DNA from: Flavobacterium pectinovorum | Lineage (GTDB): Bacteria; Bacteroidota; Bacteroidia; Flavobacteriales; Flavobacteriaceae | Length of the DNA stretch: 64,000 nucleotides | Assembly (NCBI RefSeq): GCF_022802975.1 | Contig: NZ_JAFEVZ010000009.1 | Span: 124,001 to 188,000, forward strand | Direction of reading: 5' to 3' | In this document: piece after piece, positions 45,653 through 54,116 of the stretch | How the letters are laid out: every line of letters starts with the position of its first letter | Position numbering within the stretch: position 1 is the stretch's first letter | Made by a program: the position numbers and the translations under genes | The notes under the pieces: model-generated | The model's database searches: none | Seen by the model: only the letters and a program-made list of their open reading frames with translations | What the model was told of the DNA's origin: nothing

Positions 45653-48600
45653 ATGAACAAATTCATACGAAATATTATTGCTTTTTCGCTTAAGAATAAA
45701 GCATTTACCTTTTTTTGGGTAGGATTACTGGCCGTTGCAGGATTTATTTCCTTCAAAAATATGCCCATTGATGCTTTTCCTGATGTAACGAATACCCAGA
45801 TTATCATCATTACACAATGGAACGGAAAAAGTGCTGAGGAAGTAGAACGTTTTGTAACTTCTCCTATCGAAATCTCCATGAACTCGGTTCAGAAAAAGAC
45901 CAGTGTACGAAGTATTACCATGTTTGGATTATCGGTTATCAAAATCATTTTTGATGATGGGGTAGATGATACATTTGCGCGTTTTCAGGTCAATAATTTG
46001 CTAAAAAATGTTACGTTGCCTGATGATGTCGAACCTGATGTACAACCACCTTATGGACCAACTGGAGAAATTTTCAGATACATTGTAAAAAGTGACAGCC
46101 GTGACAGTCGTGAATTATTAACCTATCAAAACTGGGTAATCGACAAACAGCTTCGTTCTGTTCCTGGTGTGGCCGATTTGAATGTTTTTGGAGGTCAGAC
46201 TAAAACGTACGAAGTGGGTGTTGATCCCGTTAAATTAGCAAAATACAATATTACGCCGCTTCAGGTTTACAATGCTGTGGATGCAGGAAACTTAAATGTT
46301 GGTGGTGATATCATTGAAAAAAATGGACAGGCATTTGTGGTTCGTGGAGTCGGACTTTTAAAATCCCGAAAAGATATTGAAAACATCATTGTGGATCAGG
46401 CGGGCGGAAATCCAATTTTGGTTAAAAACGTAGCTTCAGTTTACGAAAGTTCCATGCCAAGAGTAGGACAGACGGGTATTGGCAAAAATGATGATGCCGT
46501 AGAAGGGATTGTCGTGATGCGTAAAGGCGAAAATGCGCAGGAAACTTTGGCTTTAATCAAAGATAAAATCAAAGACTTAAATGAAAATGTACTGCCGAAA
46601 GATATTAAAATAGAAACTTTTTACGATCGTGATAATCTGATGAATTTCACGACAGAAACGGTAATGCACAATTTATTCGAAGGAATTATTCTGGTTACCT
46701 GTGTTGTGTTTCTTTTCATGGCCGACTGGAGGACTACTTTTACAGTTTCGATTGTGATTCCGCTTTCTTTATTGTTTGCTTTTTTATGTCTGAAAATGAT
46801 GGGAATGAGCGCTAATCTGCTAAGTCTGGGAGCGGTCGATTTCGGAATTATTATTGACGGTGCGGTGGTGATGGTCGAAGGATTGTTTGTGGTTTTGGAT
46901 CATCGTGCGCATCAATTAGGAATGACAGCTTACAATAAAATTGCAAAAGGAAGCCTGATCAAAAAAACCGGAACAGAAATGGGTAAAGCCATCTTCTTTT
47001 CTAAGTTAATCATCATTACGGCTTTACTACCGATATTTTCTTTCCAGAAAGTAGAAGGAAAAATGTTCTCGCCTTTGGCCTTTACGCTAGGTTTTGCTTT
47101 AATGGGAGCTTTACTTTTCACTTTGACACTCGTACCGGTTTTGTCACATATTCTTTTAAACAAAAATGTAAAAGAAAAAAACAATCCTTTTGTGAATTTT
47201 TGGGACCGAATTGTAGGCAAAGGTTTTGCCTGGACATTTAAACACAAAATAAAATCGTTAGTTATTTCAATTTCGATTATTGCGGTAACCTTCTTTTCCG
47301 CTTCGTTTTTAGGAACTGAATTTTTGCCTCAATTAAACGAAGGGGCTTTGTGGGTAACAGCAGAATTACCAATGAGTACGTCACTTCCGGAGAGTGTTAA
47401 GACAGCGGCACTCATCAGAAAAGATCTGGAAACTTTTCCGGAAGTAAAAAAAGTGCTTTCGCAAACCGGCCGAAGCAATGACGGAACAGACCCGAACGGT
47501 TTTGGATTTATACAGCTTCAGGTAGATTTAAAACCTAAATCAGAATGGACTCGTAAAATCAATATGGATGAACTGATTAACGAAATGGACCAGAAATTAA
47601 AAGTGCATCAGGGAATTACGTATAATTATTCACAGCCGGTTATTGACAACGTAGCCGAATCTGTAGCAGGTTTTAAAGCTTCAAATGCAGTGAAAATCTA
47701 CGGAGATGATTTGGATAAACTGGATGAATTATCGAATCAGGTTCTGGAAAAAATTAAAAATATTCCAGGAATTAAAGACGTCGGAATTCTGAGAAACGTT
47801 GGTCAGCCAGAAATCAGTGTGATTCTGGACAGGGAGAAAATGGCGGCTTACGGCGTAACTTTGGGTGACGCTCAGGCTGTTTTAGAATTGGCTTTTGGAG
47901 GAAAAACCGCCACTCAAAAATATGAAGACGAAAAGAAATTCGATGTAAGGGTTCGTTTCTCCAAAGAATATAGAAAAGATGAAGAAGATTTGGCTGAATT
48001 AAAAGTGCCAACAATCAGCGGAGCCAAAATTCCCCTGAAAGAAATCTGTGATATTAAAACTGTTACAGGTCCGGCCTTTATTTACAGAGACAATACCAAA
48101 CGATTTATTGGTGTGAAATTCTCAGTTCGTGATCGCGATTTAGGAAGTACAATTGCTGAAGCACAGGAAAAAGTAGCCGAAGTAAAAATGCCTGCGGGTT
48201 ACACAACAGGCTGGACAGGTGAATTCGAAAATCAGGTTCGTGCAAGCGCCCGTCTGGCTCAGGTTGTACCCATCAGTTTAATAGGGATTTTTGTGTTGCT
48301 GTTTATCTTATTCGGAAATATAAAAGATTCGCTGCTTGTTTTATCGAATGTTCCGTTTGCCATAATCGGTGGAATAATAGCATTGCACTTGACGGGAATG
48401 AATTTTGGAATCTCAGCAGGAGTTGGTTTTATTGCCTTGCTCGGAATTTGTATTCAAAACGGAGTTATCCTGATATCCGAATTTCATCATAACCTCAAGG
48501 CTAAATTTTCTCTCGAAGAATCTATTTTCATGGGGGTAAAAGCCAGAACCAGAGCCGTAGTAATGACAGCTTTGATGGCTTCGATTGGTTTGCTGCCGGC

Positions 48601-48751
48601 AGCCATTTCAACCGGAATTGGTTCTGAGTCACAAAAACCATTAGCCATTGTAATTATTGGAGGATTAATCACTGCTACAGTTTTGACTTTGTTGGTTTTC
48701 CCAATTCTGTTCTGGATATTCAATCGTAAAAAACATGCTCCAATTGAATAA
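45653..48751 (+). CDS. czcA: CusA/CzcA-type heavy-metal efflux RND pump
   Basis: A 1032-residue inner membrane proton/substrate antiporter with twelve expected transmembrane helices and two large periplasmic loops. The HME-RND signature DFGIIIDGAVVMVEG supplies Asp396, Asp402 and Glu409, the proton-relay residues distinguishing metal pumps from drug pumps. FKNMPIDAFPDVTNTQI at the N-terminus and GNGFGFIQLQ-like and ASVGLLPAAISTGIGSESQKPLA-like segments in the second half are typical. Whether it exports Zn/Co/Cd or Cu/Ag cannot be decided from motifs alone. It is the last gene of the operon, with a terminator 34 bases beyond its stop. Confidence 0.9.
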   Translation: MNKFIRNIIAFSLKNKAFTFFWVGLLAVAGFISFKNMPIDAFPDVTNTQIIIITQWNGKSAEEVERFVTSPIEISMNSVQKKTSVRSITMFGLSVIKIIFDDGVDDTFARFQVNNLLKNVTLPDDVEPDVQPPYGPTGEIFRYIVKSDSRDSRELLTYQNWVIDKQLRSVPGVADLNVFGGQTKTYEVGVDPVKLAKYNITPLQVYNAVDAGNLNVGGDIIEKNGQAFVVRGVGLLKSRKDIENIIVDQAGGNPILVKNVASVYESSMPRVGQTGIGKNDDAVEGIVVMRKGENAQETLALIKDKIKDLNENVLPKDIKIETFYDRDNLMNFTTETVMHNLFEGIILVTCVVFLFMADWRTTFTVSIVIPLSLLFAFLCLKMMGMSANLLSLGAVDFGIIIDGAVVMVEGLFVVLDHRAHQLGMTAYNKIAKGSLIKKTGTEMGKAIFFSKLIIITALLPIFSFQKVEGKMFSPLAFTLGFALMGALLFTLTLVPVLSHILLNKNVKEKNNPFVNFWDRIVGKGFAWTFKHKIKSLVISISIIAVTFFSASFLGTEFLPQLNEGALWVTAELPMSTSLPESVKTAALIRKDLETFPEVKKVLSQTGRSNDGTDPNGFGFIQLQVDLKPKSEWTRKINMDELINEMDQKLKVHQGITYNYSQPVIDNVAESVAGFKASNAVKIYGDDLDKLDELSNQVLEKIKNIPGIKDVGILRNVGQPEISVILDREKMAAYGVTLGDAQAVLELAFGGKTATQKYEDEKKFDVRVRFSKEYRKDEEDLAELKVPTISGAKIPLKEICDIKTVTGPAFIYRDNTKRFIGVKFSVRDRDLGSTIAEAQEKVAEVKMPAGYTTGWTGEFENQVRASARLAQVVPISLIGIFVLLFILFGNIKDSLLVLSNVPFAIIGGIIALHLTGMNFGISAGVGFIALLGICIQNGVILISEFHHNLKAKFSLEESIFMGVKARTRAVVMTALMASIGLLPAAISTGIGSESQKPLAIVIIGGLITATVLTLLVFPILFWIFNRKKHAPIE

Positions 48752-48784
48752 ATAGTAATAGTTGGTTATTTTAATTTGAGAAGA

Positions 48785-48817
48785 AAAGCATCATTATTTT
48801 TTTAATGGTGCTTTTTG
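48785..48817 (+). terminator. Intrinsic terminator of the efflux operon
   Basis: The stem AGCATCATTA / TAATGGTGCT with one G-U pair is followed by a T run. Confidence 0.75.
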
Positions 48818-48831
48818 CATTATTAAAAAAT

Positions 48832-48860
48832 AAAACGACCTTCTGCTCAGGAAGGTCGTT
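48832..48860. terminator. Terminator of the ankyrin gene
   Basis: A perfect stem AAACGACCTTC / GAAGGTCGTTT with loop TGCTCAG. The A-rich left flank gives a T tract on the minus strand, fitting the ankyrin gene. It may act both ways. Confidence 0.8.
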
Positions 48861-48899
48861 TCAATTACTAACTCAAACTTTTATAAATTTTCAGAGATT

Positions 48900-49283
48900 T
48901 TATTTCACATCTTTCAAAATGGCAACTGCTTCTGCTGCATTAGATAATTCTGCATATTTCAAAGCGGTAAAACCTTTTTCATTCTTAATATTAGGTTTTG
49001 CTCCCTGTGCCAATAAAATTTTAATAATTTCAGCTTTATTGTAACGTGCAGCGGTCATTAAAGGAGTCATATCTTCTGAAATTTGATTTACATCAGCGCC
49101 GTATTCAATAAATTTCAAAACGATTTGAAGATCACCTTTTAAAATTGCCACATTTAGCGGTGATGCATCATAAGGTGCAGTGATTACTTTTTTGTCTCCA
49201 TTGAAAGACTTTAAATTTGAAGCTAAAGAAACATTTGTAAAAGCTACTAAAGCTACTCCCAAGTAAACGATTGATTTTTTCAT
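48900..49283 (-). CDS. Small exported ankyrin-repeat protein
   Basis: A 127-residue protein with a signal peptide (1-21, ending SLAS). About three ankyrin repeats follow: DASPLNVAILKGDLQIVLKFIEYGADVN, MTPLMTAARYNKAEIIKILLAQGAKPN and GFTALKYAELSNAAEAVAILK. It is a periplasmic protein-binding module, and the partner is unknown. Related small ankyrin proteins in other bacteria often accompany catalases, but none is seen here. Monocistronic. Confidence 0.85.
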   Translation of the reverse strand: MKKSIVYLGVALVAFTNVSLASNLKSFNGDKKVITAPYDASPLNVAILKGDLQIVLKFIEYGADVNQISEDMTPLMTAARYNKAEIIKILLAQGAKPNIKNEKGFTALKYAELSNAAEAVAILKDVK

Positions 49284-49599
49284 AATGATTGTTGTTTGTT
49301 GATTGATTAATGATGATGATTTTTAATTCTGATGTAAAAGTAATCTAATTTTTGTATTGTGTATTACAAGGTACTATGTTTTAACTAATTCTTAACATTT
49401 ATTTAATAATACCCAGTCTTCTTTTTAAAAATGTTAAATTACATGTTTCCTATATAGACGCCGAATAACTCAATATGTTACAGTTTAAATCAAAAAAATG
49501 TAAAAAATCTTATAAAAAAAGTAAAATACTGTAAATCTTAATTTTTCTTTTTTAACTTTAACTAATAAAAAACTTTACTAACTACTTAAATCACAGCTT
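49284..49599. other. 316-base divergent intergenic region
   Basis: Strongly A+T-rich sequence between the divergent ankyrin and SRPBCC genes. I see no reading frame, no strong hairpin and no clear full promoter. TTTAACTTTAACT near 49550 is only loosely -7-like. Confidence 0.4.
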
Positions 49600-50139
49600 A
49601 TGTTATTTGTCAAAAGAACTTTAGTTATCCTGATTTTAATTATTTCAGTAGTATTAATTGCGGCTTATTTTATGCCGGGAGAATATGCCGTAACAAGAGA
49701 AATAACCATCAATAAACCGGCTGATTCGATTTTTAATTATGTTAAATATCTAAAAAATCAAAATGAATTTAGTGTCTGGGCCAATATTGATCCGAAAATG
49801 AAAACAACTTATAAAGGTACCGACGGAACTGTTGGTGCTATTTCTGCCTGGGAAAGCGATGTTAAGGATGTTGGAGTGGGGGAACAGGAAATAACCAAAA
49901 TAACGCAAGGGAAACGAATTGATTTTGCCCTGCGTTTTAAAGAGCCAATGAATGATACAGCTGTTGGTTTTATGTCTACAGAAGCTGTGGCAGGAAATCA
50001 AACCAAAGTCAAATGGGGAATCAATGGTGTCATGCCATATCCGATGAATATTATGTTACCCATGATGAAAATGGATCAAATGATTGGAAACGATTTGCAA
50101 AAAGGGTTGCAAAATTTAAAGACAAAAATGGAGGAATAA
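49600..50139 (+). CDS. SRPBCC family protein with N-terminal membrane anchor
   Basis: A 179-residue protein. Residues 6-26 are a hydrophobic anchor (LVILILIISVVLIAAYF). The remainder is a START/Bet v1-like SRPBCC domain with the family start EITINKPADSIFNYVKYLKN and a C-terminal amphipathic helix ending the protein. SRPBCC domains bind hydrophobic ligands. The ligand is unknown. The domain orientation relative to the membrane cannot be read. Monocistronic. Confidence 0.8.
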   Translation: MLFVKRTLVILILIISVVLIAAYFMPGEYAVTREITINKPADSIFNYVKYLKNQNEFSVWANIDPKMKTTYKGTDGTVGAISAWESDVKDVGVGEQEITKITQGKRIDFALRFKEPMNDTAVGFMSTEAVAGNQTKVKWGINGVMPYPMNIMLPMMKMDQMIGNDLQKGLQNLKTKMEE

Positions 50140-50239
50140 AATTTGAATCTGAAATAGCATAATTCAAATGTTAAATGAATTGTGCTTTTATAATTTGTAG
50201 TTTAAATTAAAACCTTCGCCTTTTAAATTCTTAATATTT

Positions 50240-51745
50240 CTATTTTTTTACCACTTTTATTGATTTTGTCTTTCCTTTTACGCTGGTAATGTTTAGTATA
50301 TATATACCGGAGTTTGTATTGCTAAAATTTATTTGGTTATTTATTTCGTCTATTTGTTTTTCAGCTATTTTTCTTCCAGAAAGATCATATATTGTAACAA
50401 TTGCTTTTTCGTTTATATTAAAAAATAGATTTTCACTAATTGGATTTGGGTAGAATTTGAAATTATAATTATCAAAATCAAGCGTATTTAAGTTAGCAAT
50501 GTTTACCGTTATAGGCACTCTGTTGCTTGTACTTTTTTCGGTAATGCGTTTGATTGCATTATTTGCATAGTCAGCTACAAGAATTTTACCATTTGGCTGA
50601 ATTGCTATTGAATAAGGAAGATTAAATCCGTTACCCAGTAATTCTATATTTGTGCCATCTGAATCCATTCTTTTTACTGCATTATTGTATGTGTCAGCCA
50701 CTATAATTTTATCATTTGACTGGACGGCTAATGCTCTTGGAAACTTAAAATCACTTCCGAGAATTTCAGGAATACCTTGTCCATTAGCTATCATTCTCTT
50801 AACTGTACTTTTACCTGTATCAACTACTAAAATTTTATCGTCTGATTGTATGGTTACATCGTAAGGAAAAGTAAAAGTGCTTATAAAAGTTTCTAGATTG
50901 CTTCCGTCAACATTCATTCTTTTAATCTGGCCATTTTGAGCATCTGCTACTAATAACTTACCATTAGGCTGTATAGTAATACCACGAGGATTGTTTAAAC
51001 CACTTGCTATAGTAACTATTGAAGCTGGTTTACCATCAGCATCCATTTTTTTGATAACATTATTGCCTGAATCTGAAATCAGAATTTGTCCATTTGGTTG
51101 AATTGCAATGGCAGAAGGAAGATTAAAACCACTTCCAAGAATTTCAATATTGCTTCCATCAGCATCCATTCTTTTGACTAAATTATTATTATAATCCGCT
51201 ATTAAAATTTTACCATTAGGCTCAATAGCTACGTCGCTTGGATGATTAAAACCACTTCCTAAGGTTTCTATACCGCCACTAAGCTGCTCTATGTAGTACA
51301 CACCATTACTTAGTTCGTCAGTATCTTTAAGGGCAGTAGTTTCAGTATCACTCGTGTACCATTTTAGTGTGCTACCCGGGCTAGGAGTAGAAATTAAATT
51401 TGAAACAGTACTTCCAGTAGATAATGTTTGTGAATTTTCAGAAATATTTTTTACAGTTACAGCCAATCTTGAAGTACTTTCTATAGTATTAATAGTCTGA
51501 CTGGCATAATAGGTAGTATTATCTGTTAAAAAAGTTGAAACGGCTAATAAACTGCCTCCTCTTGCTGCATTATACCATTTGATATCTGTTCCTGTAACTT
51601 TTAAAATTGAAAGAGTTTTATCGTTTCCTGAATATATTTGGGGCATTGTACTGGTTGTAGGAGCTGTAGTTTGAGAAATAGCAAGTGAGGAAAAAAGGCA
51701 AAAATGGGTTAATAAGATATAGGTAAAAAATATTTTTTGCTTCAT
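50240..51745 (-). CDS. NHL-type beta-propeller protein with T9SS type A sorting domain
   Basis: A 501-residue protein with a signal peptide (1-25, ending AISQ). Two short Ig-like KWY modules follow (DIKWYNAARGGSLLA and TLKWYTSDTETTALK). About six NHL-like repeats of roughly 43-48 residues come next, each with the pattern GSGFNxPxxxAIQPNGKILVADxxNN and VKRMDADG; together they can close one six-bladed propeller. The last 75 residues are a T9SS type A C-terminal signal (FYPNPISENLFFNI, YDLSGRKI, SGIYIL, KSIKVVKK). It is expected on the cell surface or released. The propeller may bind sugars or proteins. It lies on the same strand as the GH26 gene, 107 bases downstream of it. Confidence 0.85.
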   Translation of the reverse strand: MKQKIFFTYILLTHFCLFSSLAISQTTAPTTSTMPQIYSGNDKTLSILKVTGTDIKWYNAARGGSLLAVSTFLTDNTTYYASQTINTIESTSRLAVTVKNISENSQTLSTGSTVSNLISTPSPGSTLKWYTSDTETTALKDTDELSNGVYYIEQLSGGIETLGSGFNHPSDVAIEPNGKILIADYNNNLVKRMDADGSNIEILGSGFNLPSAIAIQPNGQILISDSGNNVIKKMDADGKPASIVTIASGLNNPRGITIQPNGKLLVADAQNGQIKRMNVDGSNLETFISTFTFPYDVTIQSDDKILVVDTGKSTVKRMIANGQGIPEILGSDFKFPRALAVQSNDKIIVADTYNNAVKRMDSDGTNIELLGNGFNLPYSIAIQPNGKILVADYANNAIKRITEKSTSNRVPITVNIANLNTLDFDNYNFKFYPNPISENLFFNINEKAIVTIYDLSGRKIAEKQIDEINNQINFSNTNSGIYILNITSVKGKTKSIKVVKK

Positions 51746-51851
51746 TTTGGAAGTGGTTTAAAATGTAAAAACTTAACGCTAAAAAGATTGTTAATTTTTT
51801 AGCGTGGCGAAGGTATAAAATAACACAGAATTTATGATTAAAACCTGCATA

Positions 51852-52976
51852 TTATTTGTAGATGTTTTTTAAATCATTCTCAAATAAAGTATAAGGATCT
51901 TCATAAAACTTTATAAAATCAGGAACACTAATCTGCCCCGGGAAAGGTGCATAATAGTGTGTTGGACTTGTAGGATCATTTCTCCAAACTAAAACATAAG
52001 CCAATTCTAATTTTTCTGACTGTAATGTTTTTAACAAGGTTTCTGTCCACCATGTAGGATTTGGAATTGACTCTAAACCTGTTTCTGTAAAAGCGGCTAA
52101 TTTGTTCTTTTTGATTGCAATATCAGAGAATATTTTAAGTTTCTTTTTAGCAGCTTCCAGATCGTATTTGCCATCACGTCCAAAATCACCGTAATCATCC
52201 ATTCCAACCAAATCTACAAAATCATCTCCCGGATAACGCTCCAAATATTCTTCTTCAGAGTTAAATCGGTTGTCGGGTGAGAAAGCATAAATAAAATTAT
52301 GAACTCCCAAGGTATCTTTTAAATACGAAACCGTAAATTGCCATACAGCTATAAAATCTTCACGTGAAGTATATTTTTTACCCCACCAGAACCAATCGCC
52401 GTCAAATTCATGGTAAGGTCTGAAAATCATGGGTGACAATTTACCATCTTTTGCTTTTACAGAATGGGCAAAATCCGCAATTGTTTTTAAAATTTCTTTG
52501 TATTGTTCGTGATGGGAGCCGCCAGGTTTAATTAATGAAACTGAAGCTGTTGAAATTCCATCTTTCCAATAAAAACCACCATCCGATGCAGGATTATTAA
52601 AGTGCCAGGCAACAGTGGTAATTCCGCCTCTTTCATAAGTATCAACTACATTTTTTCGAAGTCTTTCTTTCTCTTTTTCAATCCTCTCTTTTGATTGTCC
52701 TGAAAAATCACTAAAATCAATTCCAATAACGGCTGGATGTGAACCTGTCACTGATTTTACATCCGACTTATTTGATTCGCCGGACCAGCCGTGTCCATAT
52801 TCCAGCGCATGCTGATGTCCAAAAAGAATATGTTCTTTTGAAATGGCTTTAAGATTCTGATATAGGTTTTTGGTTTCTTTTGTCGCCTTTTTGTCAATTT
52901 GCGCAAAAAGAAAATGCCCTGCTGTCATCAATAAGAACAGTAGGGCATTTTTTTTATTTGTGATTATGTTCATCAT
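51852..52976 (-). CDS. Glycoside hydrolase family 26 (beta-mannanase type)
   Basis: A 374-residue protein with a signal peptide (about 1-26, ending LFAQ). The catalytic acid is Glu190 in FRPYHEFDGDWFWWG and the nucleophile is Glu298 in AAFTETGLES, both at the positions usual for GH26. ILFGHQHALEYGHGW and AWHFNNPASDGG are also characteristic. It should cleave beta-1,4-mannosidic bonds in mannans or galacto/glucomannans. No sorting domain is visible, so it is probably periplasmic or surface-exposed. The first codons contain a terminator-like hairpin, and an 8-bp inverted repeat GGTTTAAA / TTTAAACC lies directly before the ATG. It lies 29 bases after purC. Confidence 0.88.
   Translation of the reverse strand: MMNIITNKKNALLFLLMTAGHFLFAQIDKKATKETKNLYQNLKAISKEHILFGHQHALEYGHGWSGESNKSDVKSVTGSHPAVIGIDFSDFSGQSKERIEKEKERLRKNVVDTYERGGITTVAWHFNNPASDGGFYWKDGISTASVSLIKPGGSHHEQYKEILKTIADFAHSVKAKDGKLSPMIFRPYHEFDGDWFWWGKKYTSREDFIAVWQFTVSYLKDTLGVHNFIYAFSPDNRFNSEEEYLERYPGDDFVDLVGMDDYGDFGRDGKYDLEAAKKKLKIFSDIAIKKNKLAAFTETGLESIPNPTWWTETLLKTLQSEKLELAYVLVWRNDPTSPTHYYAPFPGQISVPDFIKFYEDPYTLFENDLKNIYK
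52912..52950. terminator. Terminator-like hairpin inside the GH26 signal-peptide codons
   Basis: AAATGCCCTGCTGT (52912-52925) and ACAGTAGGGCATTT (52937-52950) pair at 13 of 14 positions across an 11-base loop. T-rich tracts flank both sides. It lies 56 bases beyond the purC stop and within codons 9-22 of the GH26 gene. Confidence 0.65.
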
Positions 52977-53005
52977 GGTTTAAATTGTTAGTTTAAACCC
53001 GAAAA

Positions 53006-53962
53006 TTACTCTTTAGAAGAAAGGTATTCTAATACGTTTTTATCAATACGTTGGTCAATATTGTCAATATCAGCCTTAACAAATTTTTCTCCTAAAATGT
53101 TCTCGTATAATTCTATATATCTTTCAGAAACAGATTCGATGTAAGCATCTGTCATTTCAGGAATCTGTTGTCCTTCCTGCCCCTGAAAACCGTTTTCAAT
53201 CAACCAGCGACGAACAAACTCTTTTGATAATTGTTTTTGTTCTTCGCCTTTGTCTTGTCTTTCCTGATAACCATCAGCATAAAAATAGCGGGAAGAATCA
53301 GGCGTATGAATTTCATCAATTAAAACGATAACACCATCTTTTGTTTTACCAAATTCATATTTGGTATCTACTAAAATCAAACCGCGTTCTGCTGCAATTT
53401 CAGTTCCTCTTTGAAATAAATCACGTGTAAATTTCTCCAAAACAATATAGTCTTCTTCAGAAACGATTCCTTTTGCTAGAATGTCTTCACGTGAAATATC
53501 TTCATCATGAGAACCGTTATCTGCCTTTGTAGTTGGGGTAATAATTGGTTCAGGAAATTTATCATTTTCCTTTAATCCTTCAGCCATTGTTACGCCACAG
53601 ATTTGTTTTCTTCCGGCAGCATATTCACGGGCAGCATGGCCTGAAAGATAGCCGCGAATTACCATTTCTACTTTAAAAGGCTCGCATAAATGTCCCACAG
53701 CAACGTTTGGATCCGGAGTTGCAATCAGCCAGTTTGGAACAATATCCTCTGTCAATTCCATAAATTTGGTTGCAATCTGATTCAGGATTTGTCCTTTGTA
53801 CGGAATTCCTTTTGGCAAAACTACATCAAAAGCCGAAAGCCTGTCGGTTGCTACCATTACCAAAAGTTCGTCGTTGATATTGTAAACTTCTCTGACTTTT
53901 CCGCGGTACACTGATTTCTGATTCGGAAAATTAAAATTTGTGGTTGTGATTGTATTGCTCAT
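53006..53962 (-). CDS. purC: Phosphoribosylaminoimidazole-succinocarboxamide synthase
   Basis: A 318-residue SAICAR synthetase of the longer PurC type found in yeast and Bacteroidota. Recognisable segments are [61 protein letters not shown] and [13 protein letters not shown]. It joins aspartate to CAIR in de novo purine synthesis. An in-frame ATG at 54025 would add 21 residues, but a full-consensus promoter lies within that extension, so the ATG at 53962 ([10 protein letters not shown]) is preferred. No other pur gene is nearby. Confidence 0.94.
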   Translation of the reverse strand: MSNTITTTNFNFPNQKSVYRGKVREVYNINDELLVMVATDRLSAFDVVLPKGIPYKGQILNQIATKFMELTEDIVPNWLIATPDPNVAVGHLCEPFKVEMVIRGYLSGHAAREYAAGRKQICGVTMAEGLKENDKFPEPIITPTTKADNGSHDEDISREDILAKGIVSEEDYIVLEKFTRDLFQRGTEIAAERGLILVDTKYEFGKTKDGVIVLIDEIHTPDSSRYFYADGYQERQDKGEEQKQLSKEFVRRWLIENGFQGQEGQQIPEMTDAYIESVSERYIELYENILGEKFVKADIDNIDQRIDKNVLEYLSSKE

Positions 53963-53994
53963 TGTCCTTATAGTTGTGTTGTTTTTTATGAATG

Positions 53995-54022
53995 CAAATT
54001 TAAAACTATTTAAAAGAGCAAA
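53995..54022 (-). promoter_or_regulatory. Promoter of purC
   Basis: On the minus strand TTTG (54019-54022), a 16-base spacer and TAAATTTG (53995-54002) match the Bacteroidota consensus without mismatch. The -7 box ends 32 bases before the start codon. Confidence 0.6.
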
Positions 54023-54056
54023 CAAATGTTTATTTGTTGATAGTCTATTGTTAATC

Positions 54057-54109
54057 GTTGATGGTTTTTAGTTAAAAGTTTTTGTTGTTAAAAACTAATT
54101 TCCATCAAC
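54057..54109. repeat. Inverted repeat after the S9 peptidase gene
   Basis: GTTGATGGTTTTTAGTT (54057-54073) pairs with AACTAATTTCCATCAAC (54093-54109) with three mismatches. It lies 7 bases beyond the peptidase stop codon and upstream of the purC promoter. It lacks a T tract typical of terminators. Confidence 0.6.
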
Positions 54110-54116
54110 TAAAAAA

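Noticed and set aside
46930..47247. 105-codon minus-strand open frame inside the RND pump gene
   Set aside because: It is antisense to conserved transmembrane segments of the pump and has no domain of its own.
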